Source of the DNA: Cryptomeria japonica
Taxonomy: Eukaryota > Streptophyta > Pinopsida > Cupressales > Cupressaceae
Direction of reading: 5' to 3'
DNA length: 64,000 bases
Assembly (NCBI RefSeq): GCF_030272615.1
Contig: NC_081412.1
Location: forward strand, 670,928,852 to 670,992,851
Shown here: one piece after another, positions 23,465 through 35,770 of the stretch
Numbering within the stretch: the stretch's first letter is position 1
How the letters are laid out: each line of letters opens with the position of its first letter
Notes under the pieces: generated by a model
What the model was told of the DNA's origin: nothing
What the model saw: only the letters and a program-made list of their open reading frames with translations
Databases searched by the model: none
Position numbers and translations under genes: made by a program

Positions 23465-24493
23465 TAATTGAAAAGATTTGGTAGCACTTGAAGGTATTGA
23501 AAATTGCAATATTTGACCTAACTCCAACTAAGAAAGGTAAATAAAATGTTTAAACTGCCTGATGTAAGAAGCCTTAAAGAATTACATCTTGAGATCAATT
23601 TTCTAGGCAACCAGGTGGTCAATAAGTTGGGAGATCTTACTGGTTGTATTTTTTTGAGAGAGATTAATGTTTTATTGTTGATTCCTCTTGGAGTTCCCAA
23701 GGTTGAATAGTTTTCCATATTTCGAGAAAGTGAAATTTAGTGTGACATAAAGTCAAGGGGCCTCTTGACTATACAAAATGAAAGGAGCTTCAAAGTATTG
23801 CCAACCATAGTCTTTTATTGGGATTTAACACCATTTGACATTGGACATAAGAAACTATAGAAACTTGTATTGTGGGACCATGATACACTAAAGACATCTA
23901 TAGATATAGATGTGTCAACTTATTTAAACAGATATCTAGATGTAAAAGTCTAGATAGAGTCGTTTGTTTCATCAAAAGTTGTTTTAGCATTCAAAAGTTT
24001 AGAGTCTTTCTATATACTAAAAAATGTTCAACATTGGAGTTTGAGGAATCTAAAGGAGCTTCCAATTTCAAACTTTAATCAAATTTGATAGTGCTCAATC
24101 TTGAGCAAGTATGGTATAAGGGAGCCAACATATCTAACATGTTATGTCTTGTTGGAGGATGTTTACTGTTTCACACTAAAAAACTTACAAAGGTTCCCCA
24201 ACTTCTCATTGCTAAGGAAGTTAATGAAATTATGTTTATATAATTAAGGGAGGGTTGATGATCCTCCTAATATTAGTGGCTATCATGAATTACAAGTACT
24301 CCATCTAATCAATGATGACAATATTAAAGGACTTCCCAAAATGATTACAGGAAGTCAAACTGAGTTGGTATTCTTATAAAGAAATTAATGTTGATGGTTT
24401 TGAATTCCATGTGGACCTTCAACCTAACAAGGATCTTCAATCTCATTTGAAACTATATAAAGGGGAAATATTCTCGAATTTAAGTGGTGCAAG
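23465..24493 (+). pseudogene. Broken LRR fragment related to the TNL last exon (copy 2)
   Basis: This follows the TNL exon from about 57925 to about 59005 in the same order: tagcacttgaaggtat, gagatcaattttctaggcaa, gggagatcttactggttgta, atagatatagatgtgtcaac, tggtataagggagccaac and ttcccaaaatg. Many stops and frame changes are present in every frame. It stops inside the phrase aatttaagtggtgcaag, where an LTR begins at 24494. The missing tail and 3' flank (as at 10160-10700) continue after the inserted DNA, the flank at 29987-30372. It is closer to copy 1 than to the intact exon in several places (for example the ttaatgaaattatgtttata region). Confidence 0.87.
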
Positions 24494-25406
24494 TGTTGGG
24501 ATCCAAGAACACTGAGAAGGGGGGGGGGGGGGGTGAACCAGTGTTCTGACGGTATGATAGGATTTTATACTTTTATACCATACACATATAAACCAGTAAA
24601 CAAATAAACATAACTTGAAGCAAATAAATGATCCACATAAATGAACACCATAACACACAAAATTTATACATGGAGACCTCAAAGAGGAAAAACCATGGTG
24701 GGATTTGTGACCCACAATATCAATTCGCTAGCCATATGAAAAGATATTACATATAATGGGGGCATGCACATGCAGGAAGGCATACTGCCTACAGCATACT
24801 GCTTGTCACTAAATAGTCTCACTGACTACAAGATTTTTCCTTAAGTAAAATACTGAAAATGAACTCAAGAATGCATCTACTATGCCAAATAGAGTTCTAG
24901 TTCTAACTCTGCTCTGTATTGGTTCATAAACCCTGAACACTACTACCAGTATCTCTTCTCCTCCAACAATTCTTTCCAATCTATCTACAGATCATTGCAT
25001 GATATAATATTCACATACAAAATGATCTTCATACATATACTTCACATTATACAGTTTTTCTATATACTCCTATATCAATATCATTTCTGTCATATATATC
25101 AAATTGACCTAGCAAACTGACCAATATACCCATTACAAACAATATGCCTTATTTCGGCTTATAATACATTACAAAAAGATATTCAATGCCAGGCTTGACA
25201 ATAATTATAAAATGATTTACTAAATAAATCCTTCTTGATGTCGACTTCCTTGAAGTATTGATGCCGGTGTCGATGTCGGTGTAGCCCCAAATGCTCCAAA
25301 GCCGATGTTTGTCGGTATATGCCTCCTAATGCTGGTAAATGATTCCATCTAATCTTGTTTCCATAAATGACAACAAAATGAATCCAATGAGTGTCAATTT
25401 CCAACA
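24494..25406 (-). repeat. LTR of a second minus-strand retroelement
   Basis: Starts TGTTGGGATCC and ends ATTTCCAACA, about 913 bases, with short inverted ends TGTTGG/CCAACA. A polypurine tract (plus strand atctccccctttgg) follows at 25407-25420, so this is the 3' LTR of a minus-strand element. A hairpin with a 15-base G run in its loop lies at 24506-24547. No second LTR copy was found in the window. Confidence 0.85.
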
Positions 25407-28400
25407 ATCTCCCCCTTTGGCATTGATGGCAACACTCATGTGAAAAATGGATTCCCTGTCGGTTCAACTGAAATATGCTCCCCCTGAGAAATACACTTCT
25501 TCTGATATCCTTCTCATGTGTTCTTTTCTGGTATTTTTTGATATTTTTCACATATATACATACTCCCCCTTTGACATTAATGCCAAAGACTGGTGAAAGT
25601 ATTGAAAGAATTTCAGAACAAAAGAATAAATGCATACTGTTAATTTCACTGAAGCTTGACCATTCTCAAGATTTATGGGTATGCCTTATCCAATAATTGA
25701 AGATATGTATCCCAGCTGGTTTTGAAGGTTTTAGAAATGGATACTAGTCCACTTAGTAAGTGTGCTATTGTTTAATTCTCTTTGACTTATGTTGGTGTGG
25801 GTTTAGCTATCATGTCCATGCACTCTCTCTTATGAATTCCCAATGAATCTAATCTGAGATTTACAAGTCCTCTAAGACTTCTTGTCGTACGAATGATCTT
25901 ATCTTTCTCTTTCTCCAAAGCAAAAATTTGGTTCTCCAAGGACAAATTTTTTCCATCAATAGATGTGGTTAGTGCAGTTAATCCATCAAAAGAATTAGAA
26001 ATGTTAGCTATCTTGTCATATAACTCCTTCAATTTGCCATCTACACTAGTTGTAAGAATTTTTATATTGCAACACACTCTGTAGATATTTGTACATTGTT
26101 TTAAACAAACCTCAATAAGAATAAGTTTGTCCTCAATTTTCTTCTTTTCTATATCTATGATGTGATCCAAAGCTATTCTTTTAGCTACTATGAAATTTTC
26201 CAAAGTCTTTCGGTCTGCAATCTGATTCAGAGATTGAAAATTGTTAGAGATGTGATCTGTTAGAGTCTTGAGCTTGCCTGAAGGGCTCGCTCCATCTTCA
26301 ATCTGACAATTAGGTATCATTCTGTGCAATACTGTGACTGATTGATCAATTATTCCCTTGTCTGTAGTACCTTCCTTCAGTAATTTCTAAGTAGCCATCA
26401 TCATCAATTTAGTTGGACTCATCTCAGAGACTAATTTCTTCTCAACCTGAGAAGTGTCAATTGCCAAAACCTTTGCCGAGGAATTAGCTTTAATTGTCAG
26501 TATAGGCTCAGTTGATTTTACCTTATCCACTTCAACCTCTTTTACACTGGTGGCTTTGCCACTTGGTGCAGTGTCAGTTATTGTCGATGGAGTATTACCC
26601 ATAATATTTACAAAGTCATGTACATTGCCTTTCTCAAAAATGGTTTGTGTCGGTACAGACTGTACACTCTCCTTTACTGTCGGTTGTGTTTGTATATCTA
26701 TTGTTATTGTCGGTTGTGTCAAAACTGGAGTTGAACTGCCCAAAATACCTTACCCTTTTGAATTGTTAGGAATGGCGTAAGTTGTTGCTTTTGCAAATTC
26801 TTCTTGAGATGTGAGAAAATATTGATTTTTCTGAAAGAATTTGGTCCAACCCTTGCTAGTCTCATTTATTGCCTCATTTACTCTGCCCATCATAAGGCTT
26901 ATCTGCCGGGGTTTACTACTGAAAACTGTTCTATTTGCAACATATATGCATCTTTTCATTTCCTCATTGTTTACAACACCACACATTCCCAAAAGTGCTA
27001 CTTCCATAATCCCCCTATCCCTCTTGACAGCGTCAAGTTTTCTAGCCTCAAGTTTATTATAAAAGGATAGAGGTATCTCCTTCAAAATTTTAACTAAGGC
27101 TTTCTTATAAATGTCTATATACAACAAAATAGCCTCTTCTATTTCAATTTTCTCATTTTCTTCTAAGTCTTCATAATACTTAGATACATTTTTTAAAATT
27201 CCATCTTTTGTAATTTCATCAATAAGCTCAGCACAGGTCATTGTGGTCTTACCGGTTCTAGTACCATCACCCTTCTTCTTTTCGCTTGTGGTTGTCGGTG
27301 TACGTGTGATTAGTTTCCTCTTTTGCATAGGCTTCCTTGCCAGTGGTGGAGGTGCAGTAGGTTTGATTACCTTTCTGACAAGTCTCCTCCTAGGCTCTAG
27401 CTTTTTCTGCTCTATCGGTGGCTTATCTGCATTCTTCCTTTGTACTCTTCTGAAAGATAGAGGTTCATTATCCTCAGGGTCAGAATCAGAAGTGATAGGG
27501 GAAATGAAAGTTTCTAGCTTCTTCACTTTCAAAGTACTGACCACTGCTCGTTCTACTGCCAGTTTGGATCCAGATCCCAGTGGATTGTCTATCTTATGAA
27601 TTACATCCTGTACATATGCAGACATATTTTCTATTTTCTTTTGTCTTCTCTTCCTATTAAAACCGGTTTTCACTTCAAGGGTCTTCTCTCCTATTGTACC
27701 AAAATTATTTGTTTTATCATCCAATGGGGCATCTAGCAACATTTTTATATAGAGTTCAAAAACACTATCACCCACCTCATATCCAAGTTCTGTAACCCAA
27801 ATTGTCCTAGGTTCAACTGCCTCCATAAGAGTTTCATCATTTTTCACCATAAAGAAGATATCAGTGGAGTACTTTTCAACATTTTTCTTTGATATTCTCT
27901 CCCTCTACCTCATGTTTTCTTGGAATGTTTTGAAATACCCCTGAAGTTTCTCATCTTTGTCAGTACCAAGATCGGTGATTGCTTCCTTGATCTACATACC
28001 TATCGGTATGTCATGAGCCTAACGCTTCTTGCCAAGACTAGGTAGCTCATTCAGGAAGTAAATTATTAAACATAAAATGAGATTACCATATCTAAAAGTG
28101 CCTTTCTTAACTCCCTTGATCTTTCCAAGGTTTAACATCAATTCACTCCTCATCCATTCACATAAATCATACTTTACATAATTTCTCAGCATCTGATATC
28201 TAGCATGAATGTATGAACTAAAAACAAAATTCAATCGGTTGGATTGAGTTACCTTATAACCTATTATCTAGCTTACAAATTTTACATCAGTGTTGGCGAT
28301 TGTGCTGATCCTCATTGCTCTGCTATCAAGAGTTGCACTGGTGAGTTTTTCAACCTCTGTCTTGGAAATTTTCTTGCCAAGTTCTTGTCCAACTTTGGGT

Positions 28401-28538
28401 AAGCCGGTGACTGCTTGAATAGCCTCCTTGGTGATCATGTAAGGTTGATCAAGCCAGATAGACTCATTGTGAACCCTGCTCAGAATGTATCTAATAACCT
28501 CATCCTTGAATTCCGGTATGTATAGAATACCGGTTAAC
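25407..28538 (-). mobile_element. Internal part of an LTR retroelement with a large accessory coding region, no pol seen; broken
   Basis: Behind the polypurine tract the minus strand reads as a long, hydrophilic, lysine-rich coding region (main pieces about 28530-28019, 27850-26750, 26743-26387 and 26329-25787). The start reads ILYIPEFKDEVIRYILSRV and ESIWLDQPYMITKEAIQAV; a later part reads EPRTIWVTELGYEV. The last piece is rich in heptad-like leucines and probably coiled coil. No protease, integrase or reverse transcriptase was recognised. It is therefore either the 3' accessory region of a larger element or the body of a non-autonomous one. It has several breaks and only one LTR in the window. 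The right side ends at the inverted-repeat element at 28539. Confidence 0.6.
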
Positions 28539-29268
28539 GGGTTAGTGTAGGATCATGGGGGGCCAAAAAGTGGCGATGTGAAAAAAATAGCCTTCTCCAC
28601 TTGCCTAAAAATGCAAAAAACCATGTTGACTTTTTGCTTGGCCTGGGTGTTAGTACACCTTGGCATGGTAAACACCTAAGAAAATCGGATATCAGATAAA
28701 ATCTAATATCGGATATCGAATTTTTATAGGTAATATATTATATAATATATTATATTATAATAATATACTATTATAATATATTTTTATATTATTATATTAT
28801 ATATATTATTTATTATATATACTATTATATTATATTATATTATAATATTACGTATTATATTATATATTATTATATTATATATTGTATATTATATATTGTA
28901 TATAATATAATATAATATAATATATTATATAATATAATAATATAATATATAATATATAATATTATAATATGTTATATAATATAATAATATAATAATATAT
29001 TATATATTATATAATATGTAACATATAATATATTATTATATTACATTATATATTATATAATTTATTTTTTAATTTAAAATTACCTATAAAAATCGGATAT
29101 CCAATTTTATCCGATATCTGATTTTCTTAGGTGTTTACCATGCCAAGGTGTACTAACACCCAATCCAAGCAAAAAGTCAACACAGATTTTTCGCGTTTTT
29201 AGGCGAGTGGAGAGGGCTATTTTTTTCACATCGCCACTTTTTGGCCCCCCATGATTCTGCACTAACCC
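28539..29268. mobile_element. Long inverted-repeat (MITE-like) element with AT core
   Basis: The two arms, about 28539-28730 and 29076-29268, are inverted copies of about 190 bases with roughly 85-90 percent identity by eye. They start GGGTTAGTG and end CACTAACCC. Shared words include ggggggccaaaaagtggcga, cacatcgcc, ggtgttagtacaccttggca and cctaagaaaatc. The core (28731-29075) is almost pure A and T with alternating TA words. No coding sequence is present and no convincing target-site duplication was found, so the superfamily is open. It sits at the broken 5' side of the retroelement coding region. Confidence 0.85.
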
Positions 29269-29986
29269 ATACTAGATACACTCTCTCTAGTCTATGACCT
29301 TTTATAAGGCATTTGTGATGTCACTTGTTTTCAAACTCTTTTACTGACCTCGTGTACATGATTCATCAATTGACCTCTTGGATGAGACTATTTGATTGTA
29401 TGAAATCTGGAATGATGGTTCCTCGGAGTTTAGAGACAACAATCCTCATCCTTAAAGACTAGCCGCAAACTGGCAATCTTGTTATCTTTGAGTGATCATT
29501 TTTTTTTTCTTCACATCTACATGGGTGGCTTCAAGTTCTCAGATTCTCATCTACAATATTTAGCTGACAACTTTTCCAAGTAGCTTCAACATTATGATTA
29601 GGATTTCCTTTGTTTCAAAGACTATTGTGATCTTCAATTTTTTTATAAATTTTCTTGGTAATTTGTCTTCAAACTAACTACATAGGCAATGCTTTACATT
29701 TGTTGTGATCATTTAAAAAATTGGTAATTACAACCTCCTTTGAGAAAACTATGGTAGCTCTTACTCTACGATGATCAATTTTTTTATTCTCTCTAACATA
29801 AGGACTACAACCCTTTCTTTCTTTTAGTAGTGACAACTTGAACTTGAACTTGAAACATAGTGATTTGCTAATTTCATTATAATCCTCTTTAATAACTCTA
29901 GAAAATACAACAACCATTCTCAATTGCAAACTCTTTTCATGATCTTCTCCTCACTCAAGATCTCTCACTCATTTTTATACCAATTG
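29269..29986. other. Unassigned spacer
   Basis: No element or gene recognised. It lies between the inverted-repeat element and the displaced LRR flank, so it is either more inserted DNA or original flank that has diverged. Confidence 0.4.
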
Positions 29987-30372
29987 CAGTTTCTTAAAAT
30001 GAAAAGATTAAATACAAGTGAAATAAAATAACAAACATAGACAATGTCAACAATAAATCTCAAATAGAATTTCCTTTATTTAACTTCCTTCAATGGATTG
30101 CATTTTTCAAATTGTCACTAAACCGGTACAAAAGGCATTTTTTATAAATGTTGCAGCCTTAGTTTGTAGCTTATAAAAATAGGGCATGCATAATCCAAAA
30201 TAGAGCATGGATAATGCATTTGAGTTTCTAAATTGTTAACTAAACTTCAAAAAAAATATGCAATCTATAAATAGGCTAACCAAAACATTGCATGTGAAGG
30301 AACACATAACATGGTCCTAAGAGAAATGTGTAGCATGTCAGTGCATGGAGGTCAAGTTAAGTTGAATAGTCG
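29987..30372 (+). repeat. Displaced 3' flank of LRR copy 2
   Basis: Matches 10319-10700 in the same order and orientation, from gcagtttcttaaaatg to aagttgaatagt. In copy 1 the flank directly follows the LRR fragment. Here it is about 5.5 kb away, the gap being filled by the LTR element, the inverted-repeat element and about 700 unassigned bases. Confidence 0.82.
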
Positions 30373-31429
30373 TGGGACTCGAGCATTACTTGTAAATAGT
30401 TTTTTGAGAAAAGTAATGGCAGTCAAAAGGTTAATGTTTTAAATTTAGCTAATTTTTTATTCATTGTTGGGTTTTTAGAGGGTTGATGGATGCTCATCTT
30501 GTCAACTTGCGAGGATTGCATCTAATGCTATCCTTGTTATATTGCTTGTGTTCATTTCTTATCGTACATGGACGATACAATTAGATTTTCACTATTTAGA
30601 TGGTATCCTAGTTTTGATATATTATGTCTTCTAGATCTTACCATTTTAATACTATTTTCCAAAATAGATAATTTTTGTCTTTTATACAAATTTATATAAA
30701 AATAAATAAAAGATCAATTTTTTTTATCAACTTGCTATGTGGGCCATGCCCTATACCATATTGCTTGGGATATTAGGGTATGAAGAGTACCCTCCCTTCT
30801 AAGTGTTTAAAGTACCTTTTAAAAGAGCTAGTTTGAAAGAAAATTAAAAATAAAAAAATAAAATAAAATAAAATTACACATTGCTAATTATTTAGTTAAT
30901 ATGCATTTATATATTCTTGTAAATTCATTTTGCTTCATAATAGTATCATTCAAATATAATGTTATTTATGTAATTTAATTAAAGACGTATAGATTTAGTT
31001 GGTTAATACTTATTTTATGACTTCATTAATTTATGACACAAACCATTATATTAATTAAAATATTATAATAACATTGAGCCTTCAAATAATTTATAAACAT
31101 AAAGTCAATCAGATTATTAGTAGATTCAACACAATCTAATTCTTTTACTATATGACATGAATCACACTAAAAATTTTAAATTGAATGAGTGCAATAGAGA
31201 GAACTAAACCATGATCACATAATAGATTAATTGATTCATATATACATTGCAATAGATTGACTATTTAAAGCCATAATTTCTCTTATGAAAACTACCTATG
31301 AGAATGTAACTTCCCAACAAAGAAATTATGTAACTAATAAAGTATTTACTAACCTAACCTAAAACTAACCATGAATAATGTAATAGGCCGAGACTTCTTA
31401 TTTTTACTATTTTATTATTGAATACAAGT
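30373..31429. other. AT-rich spacer
   Basis: Strongly AT-rich; no gene, repeat or element was recognised. Confidence 0.5.
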
Positions 31430-34400
31430 TATTTGCCTTAAGTTCTTAGAATAATTTAATGGTCTATTAGGGTCATTGCCTTCTAATGCTCTAACAATCC
31501 ATTTGGTAGAAAGACAAATTCCTTGTAAGAAGGCGTCGATTATGCCCAAGTAGCCCTTCTAGTTAGGGACGATACAATGAGACCATGAAGTGGAAGGCAT
31601 TCCTCTTTTTTTTCCCATTTAGATCAAATAAAGTTATGAATAAGTTGAGTGAGTTGATTATAGAAGCATTTGGAGGGCAGCCAACAAGATGAGGTGAATA
31701 CAAGAATTTTATTGGCCACATGGATATGACCAGGCATGGAGAGAAATTGATTTGTCCAAGACAATAATTTGGATTTAAATTTATTATGAAACCACCTCCA
31801 CATCTCCTGCAAAGAAACTCCTATTCAAATAGAATTCCAAGATATCTGGAAATAGTTCCATGTTTAATCTCCTTCCACTCTTTTGGAATCCATGAGGGAA
31901 GAGAGTTGGGACTTGTCATCCAAAATTTAGTTTTATGCATAGCTAACTTGGAACCCAATACAACACAATAAAACTCAAGTATATCCAACATATTATTGAC
32001 ATATTTAGCAGTGTTTTGTAGGAATATCATGTTGTCATTAGCAAAGTGAGAGTTAAGAGTCACACTGTTATAAGGAAGGGAGATGTCATGGATTAAAGAG
32101 TTAGCATGGGCAATGTTGAAACAAATTACCAAGGGCATCAATTGTGAGCACATAAAGAAATGGAGCTAGGGGGCAGCCTTGGGGGATGGATTTTTGGAGG
32201 GGGAATTTTGGGGATAGGGCTCCATTAATGGCCAATCTAGCATTAGCATTCGTATATAACATTTTGGCATGGGCACAAAAGTTAGAACCAAACCCCAACC
32301 ATTGAAGAATATTGAGGTTGAATGGCCATCTTATACAATTGTAGGCTTTATCAAAATCAAGTTTGGTTATTAACACATCTTGAGTAGTTTGTTCAGCCCA
32401 TCTAACTGCTTCCCATGCAAGGATCAAGTTTTCAAGAATAAATCTGCCTCCTATGAAACCAGTTTGCAGACCTAATTTCTTGTGTGACTGACTTGATTCT
32501 TTTGGCTAAGGCTTTAGCTATGATCTTATATGAGGTATTTAGTAATCTAATAGCTTGCCACCCATTTCTCGTGTCTTCTTGTTTCCCCTTGGGAATAAGT
32601 TTGATAAAACCCCGGTTAATTATTGCTCCTAAGGATCCAGTTTCAATACCCTTCAGGTAGATATTATAAAAACCATCTCTTATGTGAGGCCATAGAGCAT
32701 GGTAGAACTCAACTGGAGGGCCATCCACACCAGCCTCTTCTCTAAGGCTAAACTACTCATAGCTTCATCAATCTCTTCCACGGAAAGGTGATGATCAAGA
32801 AATTTTCTTTCGCCATGCTGGATTCTATGAGGAATACAATTTGATAAACTATCTTCTAGAATGCCAATTAAGATATCATTAATATAATCATCAGTAAAAA
32901 ATTATTTATAGCATTCAAAAAATATTTTCTTGATATCATCTTGGCTAGTCTGCAACAGGCAATCATTAGATTTGATAGTAGAAATATATTCCTTTTTATG
33001 CTTATGCTGCAAGTATTGGAAGAAAAACTTAGTACTCTTATTACCCTCTTTCAACCAATCTAAACGAGCCTTCAATTGAACACCTTTACCCTTATAAGTA
33101 GTTAGTTTGCAAAGCAGATTTTCAGCTTGGGTAACAAACTATTGTAAAGGAATGTGCGAGGATTGTTGTCCAAATATTTGCTAAATTGAACAAGTTGACC
33201 TTTAAAGAATTTCTTGATTCTTTGACGCTTAGCCGCTGCTTTCCTACCAAATTATCGCAGGAAAAGAGTACAAAGAGCAATATTTATTTCCCACCAACAA
33301 ATTCATTTTTCATTTTGAGGTTTAGGCTTAGCCTTCCAAATTGCAAGCAGACCATCATTAGAGTCCCGATTTTGAAGATGGGATGCATTCGATGTATATG
33401 TAGATCATTATGAAGAGTTTCAACTCCATTGAGGGAAAGGGTAGTGAATATTCAGAGGCGGTCTAAAAGAGTAGCAGACAAGTCAAGATGGACAAGATGT
33501 CATAAAGGAGAATGGAGAATGGAAAAGTTGGGAGAAATTTAGAATCTATCTAAGCATCGCATCTTTTAGAAAATCCCTTCATGATAGTTACTCCAAGTGA
33601 ACCAATAGGGTCTATGAGAGTCCATTTTACCCATGATGGGATTATGAACACAGGGAGTTTTGAGAGGCTTCAAACTCAAGTTGAGGCAATCTAGAATGGT
33701 TGTCCTAGTTGTGGTTAGTGGGTTGTTCCACCATACTGAAATCTCCCCTAGGAACCCAATCAACAATAGGCAAATGAGTACATAGCCATCCCCACAAAGA
33801 ATCTCTCTTGGATGAAGAGTTGGTTGCACAAATAGAGAAAAAGTCAATAAGAGTACCTTGAACCAGGGTGGTAGCCCACACACAACAATTGATTTAGCTA
33901 GCCATAGAGCAAGACCCAACACAGCTCCATCAGAACCCTCAGAGTGATTTGTATGGAAAATTTGTGCCTCTTTCCAAATGGTAATGAGAGAGGCATCGTG
34001 CCAGGTTTGACTAACTTTAACTTCTTGAAGCATTAAGACATCTATTTGGTCTGTCATGACAAATTGTTTGACTTGAAATTTATGGAATGGGATGGACAAT
34101 CCCCTCACATGCCAAGATTGTATGTGGCAATTCATTGAGAGTCGGGTAGTACCTCGTCAGCGAGGAGACTATTAAACTTGTTTGATGCCAGTAAAGCTTG
34201 ATGGTCTAAAGAGGCATCCTTATTAATATTTTTTCAAGATGGAGACTAGCAACGAGATCTCATAGCACTCGAAGGGGGTGATGTCACAGGGTTGACTGGC
34301 TGTGAGGGTGAACTCATAGGGCTAGTTGGTGGGGTTTTCAAGGGTGCATAGGACTGAAAAGGCTCTGCACTAGAAGAAGACATGGAAGCTCTTCTTTTTT

Positions 34401-35060
34401 GGGGGAGTCTTTTCTCAGATAGTAGAACTTTTTTGAAAGAAGCAAAAGTTTGAATGGGGGAGGAAGGTGGGGGTGCTTGAGGGTTAATGGGGGCCTCGAA
34501 AAGAGAAGGATTAGAGGAGGGGCTGCATTGACAATGATGAGAGGATATTTTGGATCATCAATTGAAGAGGGGTTGGATGAGTAGGGTTCAAAAGTAGAAG
34601 CATAATTAGAGGGACAGGGCTTGCGGTAAGCACACTCCCTAATGAGGTGGCTTTCCCTCCTACAGTAAAAGAAGGCATTAGGCTTGTTTAGATAAATTGT
34701 TTGCTGTGTAAACTCAAAATCAGGGCCTACAAGCTTAATGGAATCTAGCAATGGCTGGGTTAAGTCCATTTCAACACAGACTTTGGGGTGAACTTTTAAG
34801 CTAGCCCATTTATCAGAATTAGGTTTACACCATTAGAGTGAAGAAAGGGATGGGAGGCTAAATTAAGGAGTGGAAACTCCATCCATATAGGATATTTAGA
34901 TTTTGAGACCCCTATTCAATGAAAATTAATATCCGAGGCTTGGAGATAACAAATTGGGCCACAAATTATCCAAGACCCATAATGAAGGGTTGCTTCAGCA
35001 TGATCTGAATTCAGGAAAGTACAAGCCACGTATCCCCTGCCTAAACCTCTGAAAGATTCT
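31430..35060 (-). mobile_element. Decayed L1-type LINE
   Basis: On the minus strand, ORF1 remains at about 35060-34338: a DUF4283-like part (RGLGRGYVACTFLNSDHAEA, PIWMEFPLLNLA, KVHPKVCVEMDLTQPLLD) and a CCHC-like knuckle (FYCRRESHLIREC). ORF2 follows with an APE-type endonuclease start (WHVRGLSIPFHKFQVKQF, VLMLQEVKVSQ, 34135-33566), a linker (RLDWLKEGNKSTKFFFQ near 33050), then reverse transcriptase (FIKLIPKGKQ, ITKLDFDKAYNCIRW, SIPQGCPLAPFLYVLTID; the catalytic FADD-like motif reads FANDN near 32040). The last recognisable piece is GIIDAFLQGICLSTKWIVRA near 31500. Many stops and frame changes are present. Neither a 3' tail nor target duplications were found; both ends seem truncated. Confidence 0.88.
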
Positions 35061-35399
35061 GGTTTAGAATTACAAAACTTTGAACTTAATAATGTTGAAC
35101 TAATTTAGATATCAAAACAAACAATTAAGCTTAATTCATTCCGGTTATATTATGAAGTGGACCAAACGAGTGGTGTGGTACAACTAAAGCTTTATTCCTC
35201 CACTACTATCGTTGTAGCGTAGTTGTAAAGAGTGTCGTAAAAGCTGCCATTACAGCACTATGGAATGCACTACAGCTCTGTGGATCGGATCTGTAGCTTT
35301 CACGTTTCAAAATGGAATTGAAAAGTAAGATTGTCTCAGATTATACTTGAGACAGACCTAGCTCAAATTACAGATTGCATCAAAGCTAGTTCTTTTTAA
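35061..35399 (+). other. Possible upstream region of the exon-like segment
   Basis: Not coding. Less AT-rich than its neighbours, with imperfect repeats (ctacagctctgtggatcgga, gccattacagcactatgg). It could be the promoter or leader of the following exon, but no clear TATA or start signal decides this. Confidence 0.3.
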
Positions 35400-35770
35400 T
35401 TTATTGAATCACTTTTAGCTTAATTGTGGGTACAACGGCAATTTCTTAGATACCCGTCTTCACCGCCACGGAAGTTTCCTTCGATAGGGTTCTCTTTTTC
35501 TGGGCAATTTCCTAGCAAGTATAGGTGAGACGATGCGGACAAAACAGACTGCTTACTCCTCTTGCAGAACATAAATCCCTGCTTGCTGCTTCTGAACAAA
35601 TTGGCTTTGTAGAAAGTTATTTAGTTGGTCAGACAATAAGGTGGTGTCGGGACTCTCCAACAGCGCCAGAAATTATAGGGAAAAGGAAGACAGTGGAGAT
35701 TTTACCAAAGGTACGTAAGTAGTAGTTTTTATGCAAAATCTGTGTTCTTTTTATGTGCATTTTTCAGTAC
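35400..35770 (+). pseudogene. Exon-like segment with splice donor, related to 11400-11735
   Basis: Holds a 65-residue open frame from ATGCGGACAAAACAG (near 35534) or ATGAGAC-like starts, with GFVESYLVGQ. It ends at aaaggtacgtaagtagtag, a strong plant donor (AAG|GTACGTAAG). The downstream text looks like the start of an intron. The minus-strand copy at 11723-11520 shares the sequence from ttggctttg to the donor and tttttatg beyond. Relative to that copy the frame changes once in the middle: the shared reading LSN-ARNYRE appears in another frame here. No later exon was found in the window, so it may be a stranded first exon. Confidence 0.5.

Noticed and set aside
26454-27599. Plus-strand frames opposite the retroelement coding region
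   Set aside because: Antisense shadows of the minus-strand coding region.
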